From Nymphaea colorata (Eukaryota; Streptophyta; Magnoliopsida; Nymphaeales; Nymphaeaceae): 64,000 nucleotides of DNA. The stretch covers positions 22,027,716 through 22,091,715 of the forward strand of contig NC_045144.1 in assembly GCF_008831285.2 (NCBI RefSeq). The letters are read 5' to 3'. The notes beneath the pieces were generated by a model that did not search any database, was not told the origin of the DNA, and saw only the letters and a list, made by a program, of their open reading frames with translations. Positions 13,514 through 25,059 of the stretch are shown here, one piece after another. Numbering within the stretch: the stretch's first letter is position 1; each line of letters starts with the position of its first letter. Position numbers and translations under genes: made by a program.

Positions 13514-13795
13514 CTACTTTGCTATCTTCTTATTCAGGAGTGGTTGTTTTATGATGTACTTGAGTGGATTAAGTTTGGATAAAATTTTGACAGTGCATGA
13601 TAGTATGTAGTCTCTTAACTTTTGACACATCCATACCAAAGCTAAGTAGGTCTTTTCATTGTGTGAATAATTATTTTCATACTGCATAAATCTTTTACTA
13701 ACGTAATAAATAACATGCTCTATTTGGCATCCTTTTTCATATTGCACCAAAAAACCACTATAGACAAAATTATTGGCTGTCGTGTAAAGTAACAA
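13514..13795 (-). pseudogene. Gypsy-1 RNase H (RT-associated) remnant
   Basis: The 93-codon minus-strand frame contains LLYTTANNFVYSGFLVQY, then IEHVIYYVSKRFMQYENNYS and EKTYLALVWMCQKLRDYIL. This is the typical RNase H-like segment following gypsy RT ('LYLxxS-x-x-A-x-G-x-x-L-x-Q', 'IYYLSK-x-L-x-x-x-E-x-x-Y-x-x-x-E-K'). The domain degrades RNA in the RNA-DNA hybrid during reverse transcription. It ends at a stop with no connection to the integrase. Confidence 0.75.
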
Positions 13796-13799
13796 TGGT

Positions 13800-14650
13800 T
13801 TCCCTAGAATTGGAGGCTAGAATGAGGCCTCACATTTATGTCCCCATTCAAACTTGATGGCTCACATCTCATGATAAGATTAGATATAAACCTTTTAATT
13901 GACTATATTCTGCCTTGCAAACTACACAACTCCTTCAAATTTGTTGGTGGTGGCATATCAATAATTACTTTCGCTTTAGTGAGATCCATTTCAATCCCCT
14001 TTTTGCTGACCATGAATCCTAAAAGCTTGTCGAAACCCTGAACACACATTTATATGGATTTAATATGAGCTTATATTACAAAAAACTATCAAATGCTTGA
14101 GAAAGAATATTGATATGATCTTCCATTTGTCTTTGACTGAATTACCAAATCATCCACATATGCCTCTTTGAGTTCTGGATTTACTTCCTTAATTGCAAAT
14201 AATGCTTCTGATGATTGGTTCTTAGGTGCCATCCTAAAGATTAACATGAAAAGTTAGCTAACAATCAGAAGACTTTGTGCGAAACAAAGCAATTTGTGTA
14301 TATCATTGCACATTTGAAAGTACTACAAAATGGAGATTGTTGGTCTATTGAAATACAATGATTTTTTGAAATAATAGATGGTAAACATATGCCTATCCTA
14401 GTGCTTTTGATGAAAGGCAATGGCTTGAATTTTTCTTCTATGTTCACCTCTTCATGATTTTGGCATACTAGGGCCCGAGTGTCTGGCTGCCCTACTAGTG
14501 TGACTGGTTCCAAAATTTCATCATCATTTTCTTAGGGGCCAATAAATGGTTGATATCAATGGCCTCTGAAAAGATCAAATCCTTTGGCATTTTGAGAGAA
14601 ACTTTTGAACAAAGGATGATCTTTGTATTGAGCCATGGATAGGCCCAACT
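13800..14650 (-). pseudogene. Gypsy-1 reverse transcriptase remnant (YVDD visible)
   Basis: On the minus strand EAYVDDLVIQSKT is readable, with the catalytic YVDD encoded at 14160-14149. Later pieces KCVFRV and SAKRGLK fit the 'L-N-P-x-K-C-x-F-G-V ... G-F-x-V-S-x-x-G-I' stretch that follows YVDD in gypsy RTs. About ten stops and several frame changes break the domain. The upstream finger and palm motifs are not clearly visible, and the segment 14265-14650 holds only weak similarity. Confidence 0.65.
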
Positions 14651-14886
14651 TGCTGCCTTTTATCACCCACATCTACTACTTGGGCTTGCAAATAGTTAAT
14701 TTGCTGAGATTTCAAGCCAATTTTTCTTTCCTATAGACCTAGATGTAGGTACCTCAATTTCATATATTGGAACAAGGATCATAGGGTGCATAAGGTGATT
14801 TTGTTTGTCTTCCACATAAGTTGTCACAGTGTTCATACACATTGGTGCAATGTTGAAGGGACTATATTGGCTGCATGAATCCATGG

Positions 14887-15309
14887 TCATCTAAGTAGTA
14901 AATTGAATGAGGGTTTTATGTTCACCATATGGAATAAAACCCTTGCCCTAGCACCACTGTCCCATGCTGTCATATCTGTAAATAAAAATGGCTGTCTTTG
15001 TGGACAAATATTCAAACTAGCCCCTCCATCAATTAAGGCATGGAAGACTCTAATGCCCATCGTTTCAACCACTATATGTAAGGCATCATCATACAATGTA
15101 CCTTCATTGTGTAAATCTTCATCTGAAAATATGATTGGGCCATTGCAATTTTGGCTGAAAGCCCATTCATCTCTTCTATTGGGGCTAAAGTTCTCAATTT
15201 TTAATTGTGATGGGGAGTTTGATCCACCAAAAAGTATTTTAGAAGTTCTAGGTCTCATACTTGTGATGCCTGACCATTCTTTGTAAGAATGTTGAACCTG
15301 CTTGATCAA
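14887..15309 (-). pseudogene. Gypsy-1 aspartic protease region
   Basis: The 140-codon minus-strand frame contains HIVVETMGIRVFHALIDGG followed by ASLNICP. This is the retropepsin active-site loop seen in plant gypsy elements (D-[NGS]-G-[SA]-S-x-N). The catalytic Asp is residue 94 of this frame (codon 15030-15028). The upstream part (residues 45-75, DEWAFSQNCNGPIIFSDEDL) fits the 'ITFSDEDLP' motif that precedes the protease in this group. The enzyme would cut Gag-Pol. It overlaps the end of the gag frame by a few bases in another frame. Confidence 0.7.
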
Positions 15310-16690
15310 GCTCGCTCCTTTATAGACTTTTCAGTCTTCTTGTCTTGCCTGGATAATAACCCAAAGAAGTCTAAAGAAGCTTTACCTTTTTTCTCCATCA
15401 TCACAATATGATGGCTTGAAGAAAATCTCACCATGGCGGCCATTCCTTTTCCATGTTTAGGAAAAGGATTGTTGAGAATGTCTGACTGCTTGACTTTTTT
15501 TTTTATCAACAACATCTTGAACAATATTTTTAAGCATGAGACAGTCTTTAGTGTCATACTCGAGGTCACTGAGAAATTTGCAAAATTGTTCTTTTCTTTT
15601 CCACATCATTAGAGGAGGATTTGAAACTTTGAGAAGAAAAAGTACCTTTTTCAATCAAATCTTGCATAACGTCCTCATAGGTTTGTTCTAAAGGGGTAAA
15701 ATTTCTATAACATCCCTATCCCTGATGTTTATTTTTGGTGCCACTGGCTTTGTTCACAACTTCTTTATTCTTTGAGCAACATATTTTGTCCTTTTTTAAA
15801 GTAGTTGTGTTGGCAAAGATGTTGGTTGGAGCATTCTGACTTTTGTTGTTCTTTCTAACATCTTCCTTAAATTTTACTGAAATTACAACATCAAAAGCCT
15901 CATTTATGATCCTTGCCTCAATGCATTCTGCTCTATCAGTGAGATTAATGAAAGATTTGATTGGACCATTAGAGATGAGACTCCTCAATGGTTGGGTCAA
16001 TTTTTTGGTAATAAGTCCCAATGCATGAGACTGAAAAATTGGGTCCCTCATTTTGTTGCAAGTGGACCTCCATCTCTGAATAAAATCTCTGACCTTCTCA
16101 CCCAGTTTCTATCTTAGATAACACAAAGTGGTGATTGTAGGTGCAGTGTCACGTTTTGGATAAATCTCTCAATAAGAGATTGATCAACTTATCAAAAAAT
16201 TTCAGCTCTTCAAGGTTAACATGTTCTCTCTTACCACTAGGCAGCAATCCATTCTAGGTTCCTAAGAAAGCAATGAAATAAACCCCTATGATTGTCATAC
16301 AATTTATAACATTTCATGAAGAACATGGCCAAGTGTGCCTTCAAATCCCCATGGCCATCAAACTTAATAAATTTCTTCGGCAGATTTTTTATGTGTATCA
16401 TTTTCAAAGCTATCATACAAGTCTTCCCATGTAAAATTTCTTTTGTTTTTACCTTTAAGTTGAAGTATGTTCAGTTATTTCTTGACTTTATGGACTTTGG
16501 CTTCCCAAGATTCTCCTTTCTTCTTTTTTGTTGTTGGGAGTTTTCTGTGCTTCTTCACTACTAGATTCTATAATAGTGCCTTCAGAGGTATCTAGTTGCT
16601 TGAAGAAGAGTTTTTTTTTTATCTTCTTCCTTTTTTTCTTGGACTTTTCTGCCCGAGCCTGCTCTTGATTGAACACCATCATATATTTCT
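15306..16690 (-). pseudogene. Gypsy-1 gag remnant
   Basis: Three minus-strand frames carry gag-like sequence: 16051-15716, 15654-15457 and 15569-15306. The clearest is KEQFCKFLSDLEYDTKDCLMLKN, equivalent to the 'YCxFHxxxGHxTxxCxxLKxxIE' zinc-binding motif that ends the gag of this group. Here the HxxxGH part is altered to LSDLEY, so zinc binding is probably lost. A basic frame at 16682-16488 (EKSKKKRKKIKKKLFFK) lies at the N-terminal side. Gag would form the virus-like particle. Confidence 0.6.
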
Positions 16691-17359
16691 ACAACCATTT
16701 GTATTCTTCATATTCAAGGTCATTTGTCTCTATTGTAGAAGTTGCACTAGAGGAGGATTCCTCCTTATCTCTTGTAATAGGTTTTTCTACTTCCATCTTG
16801 ATTCTCGTCTTCTATTGGTTTCTAGTTTCCACCATAAAGAGATGTTCACTTTATTTAGAAGAGAAATTGTAGATGTTAGAATTTGATATGAAAAGTGACA
16901 ATATTGCATAGATCATAATTTGTTGAAAATGAAAAATTATGATTGTATGTTGCATGGAAAATGACATTGTTTTTTACAAGACTTGACAATGACAAGACTG
17001 GGTTGATTACAATATTTGAACTAGACATGGCCATCTATGTGAGAAGGATAAATGGGAAGACATTATTCCACAAGGTGATGTACTCAGGAACCATTCTTGG
17101 ACCAAGGATTAGGTACAAATGGGCAGATGATTCTCACTGTTGTTGGGTGAAGCTGTATGTTTGGAACCACTCTTCAGTACAACTCACACTTTACAATGAT
17201 CCCTTCTGATTCAATTTTGTAGGTATGTCTTTGATGTTGCAAGAACTATCAAATGCAGCCTTCAAGTGATAGTTATCTATGAAAAATGGATGAAATAGAA
17301 GGCTTCCTCTAACTGGGTTGTAGGTATAACTTGACTTAATGATTGTTCGATCAAAGAAG

Positions 17360-18562
17360 TCCTAAATGATGGCTACATCATTCACCTTCTCCATTTTCCC
17401 TCAGCAATGCTCCATGCTAGATAACCGACTGTTGTGTTTTGAAAATGAAATGATTATGGTCCCACATGCTTGTAGAACCATGATTACAATGCAAAGACAC
17501 ATCCTTCTATCAAGTTTGCATTTCCAATTGAAAATTTGGTCAATTTGCGGTATACAAATGCCAAAGCTGCCATCACCATGGATATACATCGAACTTTGAC
17601 ATGCCCCCATTTTCTAAAGAGGCAAGCTGTTCAAAAGTCCATAATGTTGAAGAAAATAAGACCAATGGTACAAGTCACCATTGAATCCTTGTATTTGGCA
17701 TCACTTCTGGATAGCAAAGCAAGGGTATTATACTGGGAATATGTTTTTTCAAGTTCTTATAACTAAAGGTATTGGGATCCATATTTCTCTAAAAGTGGCC
17801 AACTTTGTTTTCCTATGAGTCTGTGAATCATCTCTAGGGTCTTGGTTTGTTCTTGATTGATGAAAAATTGGTCCACTTGGTCCACTTTCTTGCTTGGATA
17901 AACCCATAATGTTGAAAAATTCATCTAGGGTAATTGTCATTTTGCCCCATGAAAACCAAAATGTTTGGTTCTTGGATTCCATTGCTTAGCAATTACTTGA
18001 ATCAAACTGCCAATGAATTGTCTTACTAGATTGACTGCTTTGTTGAAAACACAATCTTTTAAGTGGTCTGAGAACATACACTGCAAGGTAAGATACTATG
18101 AGAGATACCATTATGGTAGATAGACTCCACTTGGGATGACATGAGATCTAGGTCATCCTTGACATAATCCAAATAGGATATGGTCATAAGGAAAAATGCT
18201 TTTTGAGATTGAGAACTCCATCTAGAAAGAGAAAATTTTGATTAGATATTGATATGTGTTGACCCACTAGAGACTTGGAAAGAGTTTGACATTGGGTTTA
18301 AACATGGACTCAAAGATATGTTAGGGTATTTCATCCATTCCATACATCCAACCAAATCAACCAAGTTGTAATGCATATCTTAGGACTCTTGCCTATATGC
18401 ATCTTTTTGAAAATTGGTTTTCAAACCTAGGAGAATAAATGAGTTTGATGGATCCCGATTTATCAAAAATTCAAGGCATGCCCATATACCAAATCTACAA
18501 TACTTACATAGACTCCTCCAAGTTTTTCTAAGTTGTAAGGCTGTCCATTTATTCTTGCTCAC
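17360..18562 (-). pseudogene. Plant-mobile-domain-like frame between 5' LTR and gag of gypsy-1
   Basis: The minus-strand pieces fit the plant mobile domain (PMD, 'aminotransferase-like'). KWTALQLRKTWRSLCKYC with GIWACLEFLI lies at 18562-18440, NQTFWFSWGKMTITLDEFF followed by NIMGLS lies at 17982-17900, and AALAFVYRKLTKFSIG with NANLIEGCVFAL lies near 17570-17480 in another frame. The second piece is the hallmark 'TFxFPWGExTxTLEDV-x-x-L-x-G-L'. PMDs occur in host proteins (MAIN/MAIL family) and are known inside plant transposons. The frame is broken by stops and shifts. It lies upstream of gag in the same orientation, so it belongs to the retroelement rather than to a host gene. Confidence 0.5.
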
Positions 18563-19014
18563 CCATCAATATGTCATTGACTGTTGCTTGTTTCAGTACT
18601 AATTTTGGGGGAGGGGGGTGGCTTTTTAGTTTAATTAGTTGGTCCAGTTGTGCGACTATTTCTTGGACTAATGCCCTAGAAATAGTCTTGTGATATGATG
18701 ACAGAGACTTGATATACGTAAGGTAATTGATTTTTGAAAATTCATGAATATATGTAAAATAGATTGTTCTATTGCATACATTCCTAATTAAAAGATTTGA
18801 AAAGTTAGAGAGAATACTAGTTTCATATATCTCCTAAACCAAGGAGGGGTAGAATTAAATTCTAGAACTAAGAGAATGATGTTATCTTATTAATATGCAC
18901 GATGCTAATAGGTATGGTTATGAAGGGTTTCGAGCAATAGATTTGTAGCATTGTCAAAATGACTTATACATTATCTAAGAAATCCTTAGACGGATGATGA
19001 CAGGTCCTACCGGG

Positions 19015-19920
19015 TGTGCAATCTGTTCACTCCCCTCCTTCGAATAGGGAATCACTTGAAGTAGCAAAATTATAAATTTGGGATTTGGAAAATTGCAAGA
19101 GAAAGGAATCCACCCATCGCTACGAGGTCCAACCACTCCTACCACCTTTAACAAGGGTAATCAAGTCAACAACTAAGCACTTCTCCAAAAACTGTACAAG
19201 TCATTGACTGATGCACCCTATATGCTTTGTGCATAAAGGTTTAAAAGTTTATTTTGAACTTGGTTTTGAACAAGCAATCTTTTGAGCTAGTTTTGGATGA
19301 ATTGAAGTGGATTTTGGATAAAGTGTCTGGGAACTTAACTTGTCTTGACAAGTTATTTAAAAATTGGAGTGAATTCTTTTGAATTCCAACAACATTAGAA
19401 ATTTTCTCAAAATTGATTGAGACCATTGACTTGATACAAAAATTTGACAGGATTGATTGACAAATTGAAAATGAAATTGAGAATGCGAGTAGTATACAGT
19501 TAAAAAATTGGGATGTCTGTTCATTCTAATGAACTTGAAATTGATTTTGGACAAAAATTGAAGCTTGGTTTGGAGTAACTTCAAAAAAATGAGGACTTAA
19601 ATATCAAATTTAGCTTGGGAAAATGGATCGGTTGGTCAAATTTGAAAATCTCTCTGCCAAAATCGGTTGATTGAGATAGGAATTTTGAATTGAAATTGAA
19701 CATGGTTCTCTCTTGAAAAATATTGTAAATTTTCCAAGTTAATAAGTAAAGCTCTGACAAAATAAGGATTCCAAAATTTAATATGTAGCAAAATCCAAGA
19801 TGAATTGAGAGTATTTTTTATATTCTTATTTAAAAAATAAGTGAAAATCCAAATTCTTTATTCAAATATGACTCGGCCATGTTTTTCAACTTAGAATTCG
19901 TTTGTTTACTTTCTAAAAAT
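19015..19920 (-). repeat. Partial 5' LTR of gypsy-1 (U5 side)
   Basis: About 0.9 kb aligns in direct orientation with 6.74-7.64 kb (for example CTTGGTTTTGAACAAGCAAT here and CTTGGTTTCGAACAAGCAAT there). Many substitutions and small indels separate the two, so the insertion is old. The remaining 3.4 kb of the LTR (U3, R) is missing, and the sequence runs directly into the tandem repeats belonging to gypsy-2. Confidence 0.65.
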
Positions 19921-19979
19921 GTTGTAAGATACATTAAGTGTTTGCTAGATACAATATGATAACTTGCAAGAAATGTTTA

Positions 19980-20900
19980 TCAGACTTTAAATGCTTTTGA
20001 TGTTTGTATGCGCCAAAATGTGAAAATATGCACCAAGTTGTGAAAATATGTATTGAGATATGTGTATTTATGTGCACTAAAACACATAATTTATGCAATG
20101 GTATGTTTACTTGTGCATTCAAAGCACAAAATCTGACGCCAAAATACATTTACTTGTGTGTGCTGATGCACAAAATCTTATACAAAAGTTTGAAAACTTA
20201 TGTAGACTAGTACGTTTAGTCAAGACATGTTTACCTGGGCATGCGGAAGCATGAAATCTTATACCAAAGCATGTTTTCTTGTGTGCATCAAAGCACAAAA
20301 ACTTATACCAAAACATTGGGACTTGTGTGTGCCATAGCATAAAATTTATGCACTGGCATGTTTACTTGTGCACGGTGAAGTGTGAAATCTTATGCCAAGG
20401 TGCATTTACTTGGAGCTGTTGGCACAAAATCTTATACCAAAATACAAGAGTTTGAAAACCTGTGTAAATTGGAATCAAAGTATGAAATCTTATGTCAAGG
20501 CACATTTACTTGGAGGTGCCAGAGCTGGAATCTTATACTAGTGCATGTTTTTGTAGAACTTTTATGAGATGAAACAATAAAATGGTGTGCCAAAGCACAA
20601 AATCATTTTGGAAACTTTTTAAATTAGGAAATTTGAGTGTCTTGTTGCATGAAATTGGAAAACTTGTGGACATTGACATGCAAAATTGAAGAACTTATAT
20701 GTTGAAAAACTTGTGCGAATTGTGAAAATCCTATGTGCATTGAAGAGCAAAATTTGAAAAACCTATGTATCGAAGTGCAAAATTTGAAAAACCTATGTGC
20801 ACCGAAGTGCGGAATTTGGGAACCATGTATCAAATGCTTGAAATCTTGAAGCTCATAGAAAGAACACAAAACTTGAAAAATTGGTATGTACTTGGATGTG
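19980..20900. repeat. Divergent tandem repeats downstream of gypsy-2 pol
   Basis: Short units recur with irregular spacing. One family is ATGTTTACTTGTGCAT and then AAGCACAAAATCTTATACC (about 45-60 bp between starts, 20040-20560). A second family is TTTGAAAAACCTATGTGCA with CGAAGTGCAAAA (about 33 bp, 20640-20830). No coding potential is credible here. Tandem arrays between the end of pol and the 3' LTR are common in long gypsy elements. Confidence 0.6.
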
Positions 20901-20954
20901 AAAACATGTGGATTAATTGCTCTTGGATTTTGAATGAAATTTTCCTTGTTAAAA

Positions 20955-22555
20955 AACTTTTTATGACCATTTCCTTGTCTGAAACTCATGTTTCTTCTAT
21001 GATGTAAAAAATGCTTCCGTATGAAGGACCATGAAGAGTGCACGAATAGGGAAAGAAAGAACTAGCCATCAAAGAAAATTGTATTGATAGGAAGTTTTCT
21101 TTTTGTATATACAACTAGAATATACATAAAATTTCTTCAAATGAAGAGCATTTATAGGATGAGGCAATTCAACCTCATCGATATCAATCATTCGATACGA
21201 GTTGCCTAGCAAAGCTTCCTTGACGACATAAGGTCCATCCTAATTCGGTGCCTACTTCACAAGAGGATGATTTTTTGACATAATGATTGACATCAACACT
21301 AACTCATTGACTTTTAAATTCTGCTTATCACTGGTTTGAAATAGTGTCAGGCTACCCTTTTTGATCTGCTTCTGCATGTTCCGCTGCTTGTAACCTTTTC
21401 TCATCAAGAAGATTTAACTACATTATCCACTACTTTTGATATTGATCCATAGAAAGCTCGAAAATAAATGCAAACTTATAGGCTCGCTTTTGCACATGTA
21501 ATGGAAGAACCACATATGTGCCATATACCAGTTCTACTGGAGTGGCATTGGTAAGAGTTTTTATTGTTGTCCTATAAGCCCATAATGTATCGTATAGCTT
21601 CTCATGCCAGTTCTGACTAGTCTCCACTATCCTTTTCATAATTTGGATCAGTAGGGTGCCGAAAAACAATGTTTGATCTTGAATTTTGGAAAGAATCCGC
21701 ACATCCTTTCGTTCTTGAAAATGTGTCCCATTATTAGGCACAATATCATATGACACCCCAAACTTTTTATGACCATTTCCTTGTCTAAAACTCATGTTTC
21801 ATCTATGATATAAAAAATGCTTTAGTATGAAGGACGGTGAAGAGTGCACGAATAGGGAAAGAGAGAACTAGCCATCAAAGAAAATTGTATTGATAGGAAG
21901 TTTTCTTTTTGTATATACAACTAGAATATACATAAAATTTCTTCAAATGAAGAGCATTTATAGGATGAGGCAATTCAACCTCATCGATACGAGTTGCCTA
22001 GCAAAGCTTCCTTGATGACATAAGGTCCATCCTAATTCAGTGCCTACTTCACAAGAGGATGATTTTTCGACATAATGATTGACATCAACACTAACTCATT
22101 GACTTTTAAATTCCGCTTATCACTGATTTGAAATAGTGTCAGGCTACCCTTTTTGATCTGCTTCTGCATGTTCCGCTGCTTGTAACCTTTTCTCATCAAG
22201 AAGATTTAACTACATTATCCACTACTTTTGATATTGATCCATAGAAAGCTTGAAAATAGATGCAAACTTATAGGCTGGCTTTTGCACATGTAATGGAAGA
22301 ACCACATATGTGCCATATACCAGTTCTACTGGAGTGGCATTGGTAAGAGTTTTTATTGTAGTCCTATAAGCCCATAATGTATCGTATAATTTCTCATGCC
22401 ATTTCTGACTAGTCTCCACTATGCTTTTCATAATTTGGATCAGTAGAGTGCTGAAAAACAATGTTTGATCTTGAATTTTCGAAAGAAACTGCACATCTTT
22501 TCATTCTTGAAAATGTGTCCCATTATTAGGCACAATATCATATGGCACCCCAAAC
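20955..22555 (-). repeat. 806-bp tandem duplication of the gypsy-2 integrase end
   Basis: The motif AACTTTTTATGACCATTTCC occurs at 20955 and at 21761, giving a period of 806. The first unit runs to 21762 and the second to about 22555, where both end in ACCCCAAAC. Both units encode the same integrase C-terminal part on the minus strand (WHEKLYDTLWAYRTTIKTLT, then NATPVELVYGTYVVLPLHVQ, at 21795-21430 and 22494-22222), followed by the remains of 'GPYVIKEALLGNSYRL'. The copies differ by only a few per cent, plus a short gap (GATATCAATC present near 21180, absent near 21990). The duplication is therefore younger than the element. Confidence 0.85.
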
Positions 22556-22559
22556 CTGT

Positions 22560-23000
22560 ACAAAATATTCTTGTGGATGAAAAGGATGACATGTTTGTCT
22601 TTCATAGTTCTATGGGTGATGGCCTCCACCTGCCTCCTTTTGTCGTAGAAAGATTCATGGGCTTACCACTTCAAATGTGCACATTGAAAAGGGTCATGGT
22701 GTAACCACAAAATGTAAATATATTGTCTGAAGCATGTATGACATTAGCATGAACCTGATATTTCAGGCATTTCAAATCAATTTGTGGCAATTTTGTTGCA
22801 TAGTTGCCCAATAGTAGCTTGCTCAAATCAATTGTTTGACCAAAGTTTGATATATGGTGTGTCTTTCATAGATTCCTGTGGGCTGCCTGTTCTCGAACTT
22901 CCTGCTTGTCAAAACATATTGAATATTTCAAGTTGTAGCTTGTCTATGTAATATCCTTACCAATATAAATATCTACATGACATGTATTGTATGGCTCTTG
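22560..23000 (-). pseudogene. Gypsy-2 integrase N-terminal and core remnant
   Basis: This stretch links the second RNase H to the duplicated integrase end. No single frame is long and only weak minus-strand similarity is visible, so the call rests on position. The join to the duplicated unit at 22555 is colinear with the expected integrase order. Confidence 0.4.
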
Positions 23001-23229
23001 CTCTTTCTTAGGCATATTAGGAGGAAATTATCATGTTTCCAACCACGGAGCTTTGTCTGAGTCAACTTGGTTTACTTGTTCCAAAAAGTGACATGCTAGT
23101 TGAGTCAGTCTTCTAGCCTCTAAAGCCTTGCATGGTTAATTTTTCTTGAAAATGATGATGGTTCCTAGGCTGGTCAGCCCATCTATAAATTGATTAAACT
23201 CCCTCTTGTTGTGAACTAATTGGAAATTC

Positions 23230-23688
23230 TCAAATAGTAGCACCGAGGCTCAAGTGAATTTTTGTTACATCTTTCACTTTCCATTTTTTTTTGACTTGGT
23301 TCACAATGAGCAGGGAATCACCATATGCATGAACTTTTCTGACATTGAAATTGAGAAACATTCTGAGTCCATATACTAATGCTTCATATTCAACATAATG
23401 CTTCATATTCAACCACATTGTGAATGCATGTGAATTCCAGCCAATTTGAATAAGGAATTATTTCCTTTCTATGAGTGAGTAGGAAAATCCCAATACATGT
23501 TTCAGCTATGTTATTAGAACCATAAAAAATGTTTTCCATGGCTGAGTAGTTTCAATATGCAAGACTTGTTCGTTTGAGAAATTATCATTAACCTTTAGTA
23601 CTTTAACTAATAGAAAATCCGTTGATTGATCGACTAATACTTGTCCTTTAATAGATTTCTGAGAAGTGTACTTCAAGTTATACTGCAT
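23230..23688 (-). pseudogene. Gypsy-2 second RNase H domain remnant
   Basis: Two minus-strand frames join here. Frame 23688-23506 has YNLKYTSQKSIKGQVLVDQ, the 'Y-x-I-x-Y-x-x-Q-K-A-I-K-G-Q-A-L-A-D-F' tether. Frame 23418-23230 has YVEYEALVYGLRMFLNFNV and then VHAYGDSLLIVNQVKKKWKV, the 'A-E-Y-E-A-L-x-x-G-L ... V-x-G-D-S-x-L-V-x-x-Q' pattern of a full RNase H, including its catalytic Glu and Asp. A frame break separates the two. Confidence 0.75.
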
Positions 23689-23817
23689 GAGGAGTACTTG
23701 CTACTTGGTAACTCTTTATGTGAGAAATAGCTGCTTTATGATATATTTGAGAGGATTTAATCTTGAAACCACCTTAACTTCACATGAGAGAAGATACTAT
23801 CTTAATTTCTGACACAT

Positions 23818-24027
23818 CTAGAGAAGCAAGAGGCATGTTTTCTCCATCACTAAATACCTTTTTATGTATTGAATGAAGGTTTTGCTGACATAATATATTA
23901 CATATTCTATCTTGCCACCTTTTTCGTATTGTGCTAAGAATTCTCCATAAGAAAAGTTGTTAATAGAAATGTACAACAACAATGGGCATCCCAAGAGTGG
24001 CGGCTTTAAAACTGAAGGATTCAGCAA
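23818..24027 (-). pseudogene. Gypsy-2 RT-associated RNase H remnant
   Basis: LLLYISINNFSYGEFLAQYE followed by IEYVIYYVSKTFIQY is the same segment as in gypsy-1 at 13.8 kb, 69 codons long, ended by a stop. The neighbouring RT and second RNase H pieces confirm the order. Confidence 0.7.
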
Positions 24028-24099
24028 GTCTTATTTGACATGCTCAAAGGATTATTGACATTGTGGGGCCCACTCAAACTTACCTTTCTAAGCAGTTAA

Positions 24100-25056
24100 T
24101 TGAATGGCTCACATCTTAGGGCCAGGTTTGAAATAAATCTCAGGATTACCTGTATTCTATCTTGTACGTTGTGTAATTCTTTCAAAGTAGTTGAAGTTGA
24201 CATGTCAATTGCAGTTTTGGCATTGGCGGGATCTACTTTGATGTCCCATTTGCTCACCAATATAGCCTAGGAGTTTGCCTAATTCAACACCAAACACATA
24301 TTTTTGAGGATTTAATCTCAACTTGTATTGGAGCAACCTGTCGAAGACTTGAGTAAAGACCTCAAGATGATCCTAGTGTGTCATGAGCATTACCAAGATA
24401 TCATCTACATATGCATCCATAAACTTGTGCATCTGATAATGAAATATAGTTGTCATAGCTCTTTGATATGTTGCTCCTACATTTTTCAATCCAAATGGCA
24501 TCACCATATAGTAAAAAGTGCCCCAAGGAGTGGCAAATGACGTCTCTTGAGTTAATCTTTGGGAGCCAACTTGATTTGATTATAGTTGGAGTATCCATCT
24601 GTGATGCCAGTTGTACTGTTAACCAACAAATCGATGTTGGGCAAAAGGTAATCATCTTTGAGTGTGGTCATATTGATGTCTTCGAAACCAATGCTGATTT
24701 GGACCTTCCCATTTTCCTTTATTATGTCCACTATGTTGGCAAGCTATTTAGGATATAAACTTGACCCTGAGTAGACCTTCGAGTTCTTCTTTGATATTGT
24801 TTTCTAACTTGTTGATTAATTTTCTCAACTTCTACTTGACTAGATGGTACCCTAGTTTGAAAATTAATATGTGTTCAACTAGTTTAGGATCCAATCCATA
24901 CATGTCTTCATATGTCCATGCAAAAACTTGTTTATATCTTTTGAAAAATTGAACCAACTTTTCTTGTTCTTTTTGGTCCAACTTGACACCAATTTGCATT
25001 ATCTTGGGATCTTCTGCAGTCCCAATATTCACCTCTATTTTGGGATCATTGAGCAA
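24100..25056 (-). pseudogene. Gypsy-2 reverse transcriptase remnant
   Basis: The minus-strand frame 25056-24832 contains VNIGTAEDPKIMQIGVKLD, then FFKRYKQVFAWTYEDMYGLD and VEHILIFKLGYHLVK. This is the conserved lead-in to gypsy RT ('L-x-x-Y-x-D-V-F-A-W-S-Y-E-D-M-P-G-L-D-P-x-x-V-x-H'). Further downstream DAYVDDILVMLMT (codons around 24411-24400) gives the catalytic YVDD, and LRLNPQKYVFGVE follows. The domain is split among frames by indels, so it is not active. Confidence 0.75.
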
Positions 25057-25059
25057 GGT

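Larger units (their letters stand above)
6740..19920 (-). mobile_element. Large decayed Ty3/gypsy retrotransposon, minus strand (gypsy-1)
   Basis: A direct repeat of about 0.8-0.9 kb (6.74-7.64 kb and 19.02-19.92 kb) brackets a minus-strand set of gypsy domains. In transcription order these are a mobile-domain-like frame, gag, protease, RT (YVDD), RNase H, integrase, polypurine tract and 3' LTR. The pol order RT-RNaseH-integrase identifies Ty3/gypsy rather than copia. Every domain carries stops or frameshifts. The 3' LTR is about 4.3 kb, whereas only its U5-side 0.9 kb remains at the 5' end, where the sequence passes into tandem repeats and gypsy-2. Long LTRs and an extra upstream frame suggest a Tat/Ogre-like lineage, but this is inference. 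Confidence 0.7.

Noticed and set aside
16943-17209. Plus-strand 88-codon frame near the PMD-like region
   Set aside because: Looks plausible by length but has no motif, and the neighbouring PMD-like and gag segments all read on the minus strand.
20119-20340. Cys/His-rich minus-strand frame suggestive of zinc fingers
   Set aside because: Translation of divergent tandem DNA repeats; spacing of Cys and His is not regular.
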